Shown here in pieces: positions 6,246 through 13,705 of a stretch of DNA of 15,098 nucleotides. Below the pieces are notes generated by a model. That model searched no databases, had not been told where the DNA came from, and saw only the letters and a program-made list of their open reading frames with translations. The translations under genes were made by a program, and so were the position numbers. Positions within the stretch are counted from its first letter, which is position 1; every line of letters begins with the position of its first letter. The stretch lies in NCBI GenBank assembly GCA_929200335.1, contig CAKMZG010000048.1, forward strand, positions 1 through 15,098, given 5' to 3'. The stretch comes from an uncultured Alphaproteobacteria bacterium. GTDB lineage: Bacteria > Pseudomonadota > Alphaproteobacteria > Rhizobiales > Rhizobiaceae.

Positions 6246-8039
6246 TTATTGCTTATCACGAATACCATCGCGATACATAGCTTTCGCTAATGAAACACAC
6301 ATTAAAACCATCACTACCGTAAATGGCAATGCACCAATGATCATGGCGTTTTTGATGGCATCAAGACCACCGCCACCAGCAACCAAGAGCGTGCCAATCA
6401 CTAGGGTTAGTAGCACACCCCAAATGATGCGATGCTTAATGCCAGTTTCTTGCTCGCCACCCGACATGATGGTGTTCATCACCAAAATACCTGAATCAGC
6501 AGAGGTTACCAAGAAGGTCATCACCAAAACCACACACATTACAATGATGATGTTTAAAAAAGCACCATCCAACATATATTTTAATGTTTCAAACAATTTA
6601 GCCTCATTAGTAGCAGCAATGATTGAACCCTTAGCAATACCTGAAAGCTCTAGGTCGATTGAAGTCGCGCCCAAAATTGTCATCCAAGCAAAACAAACAA
6701 GCGCTGGTGCAATCAAACAACCGACGATGAACTCACGTACAGAGCGGCCTTTAGAAATGCGCGCTAAGAACAAGCCAACGAATGGAGAGAATGCAATCCA
6801 CCAAGCCCAATAGAAGGTTGTCCAACCTGATTGCCAGCTGAATAGACGCCCATCGAGACCCGCAGCATAAGCAGACATCAACACATCATCTGGAAGTGCA
6901 GCAGCACCGTCAGTTAGACCAGATTTAAAGCCATCAAATGAACCCCAAGCGCTTTGCGTACCGCCATATAGATCTGCAGCAAATGGTTTTGCAGCTTCAG
7001 GCAAGGCAGCCGTAAATTCAGCCACGGACTGTGTACCTTGTGCAATGAATGACAATTGGAAGATATGAGCGATATAATCAATGAATGCTGTAACATATGT
7101 GTTCATGGCGAAGAAGAATGAGCCAAAAATCACGAATGTAAGAAGCAAGATCAAAGACAATACCAAATTCAAGTTAGATAGATATTTAACCCCTCGACCA
7201 ACACCAGATACAGCAGAAATAATGGACATGCCCATGATGATGATCAAAGCCGCAATTAAACCAACTTCATCTGGTTTTGGCACTTCACCCGTTAGATCCA
7301 TCATCCATTGCATGCCTGTGATTGCATAAACACCATTCACAAATTGAGCGATGCCAAAACCAATGGTAACGGACACACCCAAAATAGTTGCAACAACACC
7401 AAGCACATCAACAATATGACCAATAAAACCATTTGCAAAACGGCCAAGAAGCGGCGTTAAAGCAGAGCGAATGGTTAATGGCATTTCACGGGTATAAGCA
7501 AAATAAGCCAAGCATAGGCCTGTCACCACATAGATTGCCCAAGCATGGAAGCCATAGTGAAGAAACGTAATACGATAAGATGATGCAACTGCTTCTGCCG
7601 AATTAGGTTCTGCTTCACCCATTAAAATTTGAGGATTCAAGCTCCAGTGTGTTAGTGGTTCAGCGGTAGCAAATACCATCAAGCCAACACCAAGACCAGC
7701 ACCAAACATCATGGAGAACCATGAAAAGTTTGAAAATTCTGGCTTAACGCCTTCTTTGCCCATCAATTTTTTACCCGTTGAAGGGATAATGGCCACAATC
7801 AAAAGAAAAAATAGAAATGCACCGGTAGCAACAATGTAAAAACCATTAAACTTTCCGAGCAATGCCGAATTCCAAGCACCGAGTGTGTTGTTGGCCTCTG
7901 ATGGCCAAATGATGGCCCATAGCACTAGTGCTACCATGATGCCCTTACTGATAAGGGCAATAGGTAAACTGTTGCCCTTATAAAAGCCCGAAGGCTCCTT
8001 CTTAATGTCTAAATCTGTAAACGGTTCACCAATACTCAT
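6246..8039 (-). CDS. BCCT-family transporter (betaine/choline/carnitine type)
   Basis: This 597-residue inner-membrane protein has about twelve helices and shows the BCCT hallmarks HYGFHAWAIY (161-170) and WTTFYWAWWIAFSPFVG (406-422), followed by ARISKGRSVREF. Members import quaternary ammonium compounds or related osmolytes, usually with Na+, for osmoprotection or as nutrients. The glycine-rich stretch in the third helix reads GAGLGVG (113-119) where BetP-type proteins have GMGIG, so glycine betaine should not be assumed; choline, carnitine, DMSP or taurine-like compounds are possible. A long, Ala-rich insertion near residues 332-400 lies before the WTTFYW motif, in what should be an extracytoplasmic loop. 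An AAAGGGAGA Shine-Dalgarno precedes the start. The gene stands alone, with a 439-bp region upstream and a strong terminator downstream. Confidence 0.95.
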   Translation of the reverse strand: MSIGEPFTDLDIKKEPSGFYKGNSLPIALISKGIMVALVLWAIIWPSEANNTLGAWNSALLGKFNGFYIVATGAFLFFLLIVAIIPSTGKKLMGKEGVKPEFSNFSWFSMMFGAGLGVGLMVFATAEPLTHWSLNPQILMGEAEPNSAEAVASSYRITFLHYGFHAWAIYVVTGLCLAYFAYTREMPLTIRSALTPLLGRFANGFIGHIVDVLGVVATILGVSVTIGFGIAQFVNGVYAITGMQWMMDLTGEVPKPDEVGLIAALIIIMGMSIISAVSGVGRGVKYLSNLNLVLSLILLLTFVIFGSFFFAMNTYVTAFIDYIAHIFQLSFIAQGTQSVAEFTAALPEAAKPFAADLYGGTQSAWGSFDGFKSGLTDGAAALPDDVLMSAYAAGLDGRLFSWQSGWTTFYWAWWIAFSPFVGLFLARISKGRSVREFIVGCLIAPALVCFAWMTILGATSIDLELSGIAKGSIIAATNEAKLFETLKYMLDGAFLNIIIVMCVVLVMTFLVTSADSGILVMNTIMSGGEQETGIKHRIIWGVLLTLVIGTLLVAGGGGLDAIKNAMIIGALPFTVVMVLMCVSLAKAMYRDGIRDKQ

Positions 8040-8404
8040 ATGTCTCCCTTTCGGTGTAAAGTAATTTTGGGTTTAGTCCCATTATTGTTATTATCCTTTA
8101 GTTGAAACCTAGGCAGAAACTTATTTATTGGTCAAGCTATATTAACACTACCCCAAATTTTAACCATTATTTAAGAAAATTTCCCATTAATATTCAATAA
8201 TATCAACTAGTTTTCTGCCCAAGGTCTCCTCTTAACATTTATACATGACATCAATTTTATTTAAATACAAGCCTTATATATCAGTTTTTCTTAAATAATA
8301 CTTGAATTTCAATCTAAAAAATTTAAGTATTGGCAGGACAAGGCAAATAGGACGCATAAATTATGCGCGTGCAGCGTTTAGAGCTTGATGGCAACTCCAA
8401 ATAC
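8040..8404. other. AT-rich intergenic region upstream of the BCCT gene
   Basis: I find no gene in it. It should hold the transporter promoter; TTGACC on the minus strand (8135-8130) is a candidate -35 box without a convincing -10. It contains a 12-bp inverted repeat with one G-T mismatch (8297-8308 with 8320-8331) and a 15-bp palindrome CGCATAAATTATGCG (8353-8367). Both lie more than 250 bases from the start codon, so they may be remote regulatory sites or remnants. Confidence 0.5.
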
Positions 8405-8440
8405 AAAAAGCCCCCTCGCTTATCACGAGAGGGCTTTTTA
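8404..8440 (-). terminator. Rho-independent terminator of the cox operon
   Basis: On the minus strand AAAAAGCCC plus CTCG pairs, with one mismatch, with CGAG plus GGGC around a 7-base loop, and a TTTTT run follows. It lies about 40 bases beyond the coxM stop codon. Confidence 0.82.
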
Positions 8441-8478
8441 AATTTTATAATTTCAAGCTTTTTTGCTTAAACTACTAA

Positions 8479-9273
8479 TTATGCTGCTTCAATAGCACGC
8501 TTTGCCATGACTTTAACCAAATTAGCACGATACTCAGAAGAGCCATGCATATCAGCCATCATGTTGCTTGCATCCAATGAAATCCCATCAATTGCACCAA
8601 CAGATAGGCTACCACCAAGTGCTGCCTCTAGTGCGCTTTCACGGTAAACACCATCATTGCCAGCGCCTGTCACTGCAACTCTTACATCGCCGCCTGTTTC
8701 AGCAACAAAAACACCAGCCATAGCATAGCGTGATGCAGGGTTAGGGAATTTCGCATAACCAGCTTTCGCAGGTTTTGGGAAATGGATTGCTGTGATAATC
8801 TCATCTTCATTAAGAGCTGTTTCAAACAGACCTACAAAGAAGTCATCCGCTGCAATTTGGCGTTGGTTGGTGATGATGGTAGCACCAAGACCTAAGCAAG
8901 CTGAGGGATAATCAGCGGCTGGATCATTGTTTGCAACAGAACCACCAATGGTGCCACGGTTACGCACATGAGGGTCGCCAATTAGGCCTGCAAGATAAGA
9001 AAGCGCAGGAATAGCAGCTTTTACATCAGCAGAATCAGCAACTTCACTATGGGTCACGCCGCCGCCGATGGTAATACCAGAGCCATCAGCCTTGATGCCC
9101 TTCATGTCGCCAACATGAGCAAGATCGATAATATCTGTTGGGGCTGCCAAACGTTGTTTCATAGTCGGGATCAAAGTCATACCTCCACCTAAAAACTTGC
9201 CATCCTCAGCAGCCTTCATTTTTGATTGGGCATCATCAACAGATGATGCTCTATGATATGATGTTTCATACAT
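8479..9273 (-). CDS. coxM: CoxM-like FAD-binding subunit of a molybdenum hydroxylase
   Basis: This 264-residue medium subunit of the xanthine oxidase/CO dehydrogenase family passes electrons from the iron-sulfur subunit to FAD. FAD-contacting motifs are LGGGMTLIP (28-36) and RGTIGGSVANNDPAAD (106-121), the latter being the normal TIGGS...DPA pattern. Length is close to the usual 260-290. The gene is last in coxS-coxL-coxM order. Its Shine-Dalgarno (GGAG) overlaps the stop codon of coxL, with only 11 bases between the two reading frames, so translation is probably coupled. A terminator follows. The symbol reflects family membership; the physiological substrate is not known. Confidence 0.93.
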   Translation of the reverse strand: MYETSYHRASSVDDAQSKMKAAEDGKFLGGGMTLIPTMKQRLAAPTDIIDLAHVGDMKGIKADGSGITIGGGVTHSEVADSADVKAAIPALSYLAGLIGDPHVRNRGTIGGSVANNDPAADYPSACLGLGATIITNQRQIAADDFFVGLFETALNEDEIITAIHFPKPAKAGYAKFPNPASRYAMAGVFVAETGGDVRVAVTGAGNDGVYRESALEAALGGSLSVGAIDGISLDASNMMADMHGSSEYRANLVKVMAKRAIEAA

Positions 9274-9284
9274 TTCAAATCTCC

Positions 9285-11642
9285 TTATTCTGCTGCTTGT
9301 TTAGAACCAGAGGCCTGAATTGCAGCCCACACTTTTTGTGGGGATGCAGGCATGGATAGATTATTGTTACCAATCGCATTGGTGATCGCATTAATCACAG
9401 CTGGTGGTGAACCAATAGCACCGGCCTCACCACAACCCTTCATGCCAAGCGGGTTGCCTGGGCATTCAGTTTTATAATGTGACACTTGGTAGTTTGGAAC
9501 ATCATCGGCACGCGGCATGCAATAGTCCATATATGATGCAGTTAGTAGCTGACCATCGTCATCATAAACCACTTCCTCAAGCAATGCTTGGCCAATACCT
9601 TGAGCCAAACCGCCATGAACCTGACCTTCCACGATCATCGGATTGATAATGGTACCAAAGTCATCAGCTGCAACAAATGCAAGTACGTCAGTTTTACCAG
9701 TTTCTGGATCAACTTCTACCTCACAGATGTATGTACCTGATGGGAATGTGAAGTTGGTTGGGTCATAAAATGCATCCTCTTTCAAGCCTGGGCTCATACC
9801 TTCAGGAAGGTTATGGCCTGTATAAGCTGCAAGACAAACTTCATGCCAACCCAATTTCTTATCAGTACCTGCAACTTTCACTTCACCGCCTTCTATGACG
9901 ATGTCGCTGTCGCTGGCCTCTAACAAATGAGCCGCAATTTTCTTTGCTTTGTCTTCCACCTTATCTAAGGCTTTAACAAGCGCAGACATGCCAACTGCAC
10001 CAGAACGAGAACCATAAGTACCCATACCAAATTGAACTTTATCAGTATCGCCATGGATCACTTGAACATTATCGGTTGGAAGACCAAAACGCTCAGATAC
10101 CAATTGCGCGAATGTTGTCTCGTGGCCTTGCCCATGAGAATGCGAACCCGTTAGGATTTCAACAGTGCCCACTGGGTTCACACGAATTTCGCCTGATTCC
10201 CAAAGACCAACACCAGCACCAAGCGAGCCAACAGCAGCTGATGGCGCAATACCACAAGCTTCAATATAGCAAGATGTACCGATGCCGCGAAGTTTTCCAC
10301 GGCTTGCAGATTCTGCACGGCGCGCTTCAAAACCTTTATAATCGATAGCTTCCAAAGCACCATCAAGATGAGCCTCAAAGTTACCTGCATCATAGCACAT
10401 GATAACTGGAGTTTGATGCGGAAACTCTTGAACAAAGTTTTTACGACGAAGCTCAATCGGGTCAACACCCAATTCACGGGCTGATGTTTCCATCATGCGC
10501 TCTAGCAAATAAGTTGCTTCTGGGCGCCCAGCACCACGATAAGCATCAACAGGCACAGTATTTGTATATACCGCACGCACATTACCGTGAATGTTTGGTA
10601 CATTATACTGACCCGATAACAATGTTGCATAGAGATAAGTTGGTGTAGCAGATGAGAACAAAGACATATAAGCCCCGAGGTTCGCAATTGTGTCTACTTT
10701 AACGCCCACCAATTTATGGTTTGCATCAAATGCCATTTTAGCATTGGTAATGTGATCACGACCATGGGCATCTGTTAAAAATGCCTCTGTGCGATCAGAC
10801 GTCCACTTCACTGAACGGTTGGTCTTCATTGAAGCCCAAAGACAAGCGATTTCCTCAGGATAGATGTAGATTTTTGAACCAAACCCACCACCAACATCAG
10901 GGGCAATCACACGCAATTTATGCTCAGGTGCCACTTGATAGAATGCAGATAGCACCAAACGCGCAACATGCGGATTTTGCGATGTTGTATAAAGCGTATA
11001 ATGCTCTTCCGATGCATCATAGGTTGCAACCGCAGAACGAGGTTCCATCGGGTTTGGTGATAGACGGTTATTGGTAATATCCATCTCAACAATATGAGCA
11101 GCATCAGCAAAAGCAGCATCCGTTGCAGCAGCATCACCAATTTCCCAATCGAAGATTAGGTTATTCTTAGCTTCTGGGTGCAACTGTGGCGAGCCATCTT
11201 CCAGCGCCTTATCAGCTTTAATTACAGCAGGCAGAACGTTATAATCCACCTCAACCATTTCAGCAGCATCACGTGCAGCCGCTTGGCTATCAGCAATAAC
11301 GATAGCAACCGCATCACCAACATAACGCACATACTCAGTGGCAAGAGCTGACCATGCACCCATGTTCATTGGCGAACCATCTTTTGAATGGATCATCCAA
11401 CCACAAATAATGTTGCCAATGCCATCGCCGGTTAATTCTTTACCATCTAAAACAGCAACAGCGCCCGCATCTAATGCAGCTTGCTTATTGATGCCGTTAA
11501 TTTTAGCATGGGCATGTGGTGAACGCACAAATGCAGCATAGGCCTGATTTATCTCAATCACATCATCGGTATATTTACCTTTGCCCGAAATAAAACGTTT
11601 ATCTTCTTTACGAAGAACGCGGGCTCCAATTCCTTCACTCAT
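9285..11642 (-). CDS. coxL: CoxL-like molybdopterin subunit, form II
   Basis: This 785-residue catalytic subunit holds the molybdenum-cytosine dinucleotide cofactor. Domains follow the xanthine oxidase plan, an a/b hammerhead in residues 1-140 and then the molybdopterin-binding domain. Landmarks are DVGGGFGSK (249-257), the active-site loop AYRGAGR (367-373), GQGHET (504-509) and GCGEAGAIGSPP (736-747), where Glu739 is the expected catalytic base. True CO dehydrogenases (form I) have AYxCSFR with a cysteine that binds copper. AYRGAGR lacks this cysteine and defines form II, whose substrate is generally unproven. Gene order S-L-M is also that of form II, whereas form I is M-S-L. A TTGGAGGT Shine-Dalgarno precedes the start. 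It should act in the cytoplasm or at the membrane with CoxS and CoxM. Confidence 0.96.
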   Translation of the reverse strand: MSEGIGARVLRKEDKRFISGKGKYTDDVIEINQAYAAFVRSPHAHAKINGINKQAALDAGAVAVLDGKELTGDGIGNIICGWMIHSKDGSPMNMGAWSALATEYVRYVGDAVAIVIADSQAAARDAAEMVEVDYNVLPAVIKADKALEDGSPQLHPEAKNNLIFDWEIGDAAATDAAFADAAHIVEMDITNNRLSPNPMEPRSAVATYDASEEHYTLYTTSQNPHVARLVLSAFYQVAPEHKLRVIAPDVGGGFGSKIYIYPEEIACLWASMKTNRSVKWTSDRTEAFLTDAHGRDHITNAKMAFDANHKLVGVKVDTIANLGAYMSLFSSATPTYLYATLLSGQYNVPNIHGNVRAVYTNTVPVDAYRGAGRPEATYLLERMMETSARELGVDPIELRRKNFVQEFPHQTPVIMCYDAGNFEAHLDGALEAIDYKGFEARRAESASRGKLRGIGTSCYIEACGIAPSAAVGSLGAGVGLWESGEIRVNPVGTVEILTGSHSHGQGHETTFAQLVSERFGLPTDNVQVIHGDTDKVQFGMGTYGSRSGAVGMSALVKALDKVEDKAKKIAAHLLEASDSDIVIEGGEVKVAGTDKKLGWHEVCLAAYTGHNLPEGMSPGLKEDAFYDPTNFTFPSGTYICEVEVDPETGKTDVLAFVAADDFGTIINPMIVEGQVHGGLAQGIGQALLEEVVYDDDGQLLTASYMDYCMPRADDVPNYQVSHYKTECPGNPLGMKGCGEAGAIGSPPAVINAITNAIGNNNLSMPASPQKVWAAIQASGSKQAAE

Positions 11643-11704
11643 AATTTACCTCCAAGGTAGTGCCATGACGCGCTTTTCAAAGCGATCAAATGACAAAATA
11701 AAAA

Positions 11705-12172
11705 TTATCCCATTTCCTTTGCAGCAGCTGCAATGGATTTCACAATGTTATGGTAGCCAGTACAACGGCAAATATTGCCTTCAAGCTCTTCACGGATGGT
11801 CTCTTCATCCAAATCCTTACCATGGCGATTAATCATATCTGTAGCAGCCATAATCATGCCCGGCGTACAAAATCCGCACTGAAGGCCATGATTTTCACGG
11901 AAGGCTTTTTGAACTGGATGCAATTCAGCACCATCTGCAAGGCCTTCAATAGTTGTTACATCTGAACCATCTGCCTGCACTGCAAGCATTGTACATGATT
12001 TCATAGCTTTACCATCAACATGCACCACACAAGCGCCACATTGCGAAGTATCACAGCCCACATGCGTGCCTGTTAAGCGTAATTGATCACGAATAAACTG
12101 CACCAACAAAGTGCGATCATCAACTTCGCCCGAAACTTCAGAACCATTGACTGTTAAATTTATTACCGTCAT
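11705..12172 (-). CDS. coxS: CoxS-like [2Fe-2S] subunit of a molybdenum hydroxylase
   Basis: This 155-residue small subunit carries two [2Fe-2S] clusters that link the molybdenum site to FAD. The plant-type ferredoxin cluster is bound by Cys40, Cys45, Cys48 and Cys60 (GCDTSQCGACVV). The second cluster is bound by Cys99, Cys102, Cys135 and Cys137 (QCGFCTPG and NICRCTGYHNI). All eight cysteines are present. Gln98 is placed to contact the molybdenum cofactor, as in relatives. It is the first gene of the coxS-coxL-coxM operon, with an AGGAGA site 6-7 bases upstream of the start. The 62-base gap before coxL contains a small hairpin (CGCTTTTCAAAGCG, 11671-11684). A 319-bp region upstream is shared with the divergent FIST-domain gene. 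Confidence 0.95.
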   Translation of the reverse strand: MTVINLTVNGSEVSGEVDDRTLLVQFIRDQLRLTGTHVGCDTSQCGACVVHVDGKAMKSCTMLAVQADGSDVTTIEGLADGAELHPVQKAFRENHGLQCGFCTPGMIMAATDMINRHGKDLDEETIREELEGNICRCTGYHNIVKSIAAAAKEMG

Positions 12173-12491
12173 TTAGATCTCCTGTTTAAATAACTCTTCC
12201 CAAATAAATCCGAATGAAGCACCCATTAAATTACTAACTGAAACGGTAAACCCGCGACCCCCAGCTCTTTAATAGATTCCCCTTCCAATAGGATTATTAA
12301 AGATGCAAAACAATAGACATCAATGGCAACAGAATATCATTCTTGAACGACCTAAGCCTGATCAAGATGAAAGCCTTAAAAATCCATCGATAGAAATGTG
12401 TTACTCCTCATAATATGAGAATGCGACACCCATTGAAACTTGTATATTGTACTTTGGGTCGGTATGATGCACGAAATACTTATAATACATT
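12173..12491. promoter_or_regulatory. Divergent control region between coxS and the FIST-domain gene
   Basis: No gene is seen here. Three inverted repeats stand out: TCTTTAATA/TATTAAAGA (12266-12274 and 12295-12303, 20-base loop), TCTTGA/TCAAGA (12341-12346 and 12362-12367) and the 13-bp palindrome CTCATAATATGAG (12407-12419). On the plus strand TTGTAT (12440-12445), 17 bases, then TATGAT (12463-12468) may be a promoter of the FIST gene; a perfect TATAAT is also at 12481-12486. None of the repeats has a T-run, so they look like operators rather than terminators. This is a reading of the sequence only. Confidence 0.45.
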
Positions 12492-12515
12492 ATGCTTTTG
12501 GGAGTATTTGCTGTA

Positions 12516-13703
12516 ATGGATAAGGTCGTTATAAAATCTTATGGATGTGGGATAACATCCTTTTCTACACCAGTGAATTCAGCATCCGAATTCTGGCAAT
12601 CCCTAAATGTCCATTGCGCACAAAATCAACCTGAATTCATTCTATTATTTTTCTCACGCGATTGTTTTAACGGTAAAGATATTATTTCTCATATGCGAGA
12701 ATCATGCCCCAATGCAAAATATGCAGCCTGCTCCACGGCAGGTGAAATCACCCCCATGGGATTAAGCGATGGCCAATTAATGGCTCTATGTTTTGATCAA
12801 AAACACTTTAATACCTCCCCCATCATGCTTTCTCCCATCAGTTCCACCCCTATTGATGAAATCGTCGCTGATGTGCATCAAACCAAAGAAACATTCATCA
12901 AAGAATATAGTCCAGAGAAAGGACTTAAACATTTCGCCCTTTGTTTAATTGATGGACTTTCCTATGCAGAAGAAGCCATAACAGCTGCTTTTCACTGGGG
13001 GTTAGATGAAATTCCGCTACTTGGCGGCTCTACAGGCGACAACCTAGAATTCAGCGACACATCCCTCATCTTAAACGGAATTGAGAAACCAGATAGTGCC
13101 GTTTTGATCATGGTTGCAACAGATGTGGCCTTTGAATTGTTTAAATCAGATAATTTTGTACCAACAGAAAACAAATTAGTGGTCACGAAATCAGATCCCG
13201 ACAAGCGTATCATACATGAATTTAATGCAGCGCCCGCATCGAGTGAATATGCCAAAGCCATTGGCATTGAGCCCGGCTCTTTATCCCCTCAAAGCTTTGC
13301 CTCTCACCCTTTGGTTATTCGTGTGGGCGGTGAATATTATTGCCGTTCCATCCAAAAAATGAATGATGATGGCTCTTTAACTTTTTTCTGCGCCGTTGAT
13401 AATGGCATTGTTTTACGCATAGCAAAACCTACAGGCATGATAGACAGCACCAATCAGGTATTGGAGCAATTGCAAGAAAAACTGGGTGGCATTGATATGG
13501 TACTCGGCTTTGATTGCGTTTTACGCAAGATTGATGCGCGAAATCGACAAGTGACACAAAAGATTTCAAAAGTATATCAAAACAATAATGTGGTTGGCTT
13601 TAATACCTATGGTGAACAATATCGCTCCATGCATCTCAATCAGACCTTAACCGGCGTTGCTTTCAGCAAACCTAAAGATGCCTCTCCTGAAGCTGCGGAG
13701 TAA
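12516..13703 (+). CDS. FIST-domain sensory protein, NosP-like
   Basis: This 395-residue soluble protein has an N-terminal FIST domain and a C-terminal FIST_C domain. Signature stretches are ACSTAGEI (71-78), LLGGSTGDN (168-176) and VVGFNTYGEQ (359-368). FIST domains bind small molecules. The best-studied relatives, NosP proteins of Pseudomonas, Vibrio and Legionella, bind heme and nitric oxide and control an adjacent histidine kinase. That arrangement is repeated here: the stop codon is 2 bases from the kinase start. I take ATG 12516 as the start because GGAG (12501-12504) precedes it, though the spacing of 11 is long; an ATG at 12492 would add 8 residues and has no Shine-Dalgarno. Heme binding is inferred from context, not from an identified ligand. 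Confidence 0.88.
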   Translation: MDKVVIKSYGCGITSFSTPVNSASEFWQSLNVHCAQNQPEFILLFFSRDCFNGKDIISHMRESCPNAKYAACSTAGEITPMGLSDGQLMALCFDQKHFNTSPIMLSPISSTPIDEIVADVHQTKETFIKEYSPEKGLKHFALCLIDGLSYAEEAITAAFHWGLDEIPLLGGSTGDNLEFSDTSLILNGIEKPDSAVLIMVATDVAFELFKSDNFVPTENKLVVTKSDPDKRIIHEFNAAPASSEYAKAIGIEPGSLSPQSFASHPLVIRVGGEYYCRSIQKMNDDGSLTFFCAVDNGIVLRIAKPTGMIDSTNQVLEQLQEKLGGIDMVLGFDCVLRKIDARNRQVTQKISKVYQNNNVVGFNTYGEQYRSMHLNQTLTGVAFSKPKDASPEAAE

Positions 13704-13705
13704 TC

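Noticed and set aside
8340..8404. Possible small RNA or riboswitch upstream of the BCCT gene
   Set aside because: Beyond a 15-bp palindrome I could not build a structure that matches any riboswitch class I know.
10076..11077. Several open frames of 60-100 codons inside coxL on both strands
   Set aside because: They overlap conserved CoxL coding sequence and have no recognisable domains.
9285..11642. Annotation as a proven aerobic CO dehydrogenase (form I)
   Set aside because: The AYxCSFR copper-binding loop is absent; AYRGAGR marks form II.
11646..11666. A six-codon reading frame on the minus strand (MALPWR) ending 3 bases before coxL and containing its Shine-Dalgarno
   Set aside because: It has no ribosome-binding site of its own and is short enough to arise by chance.
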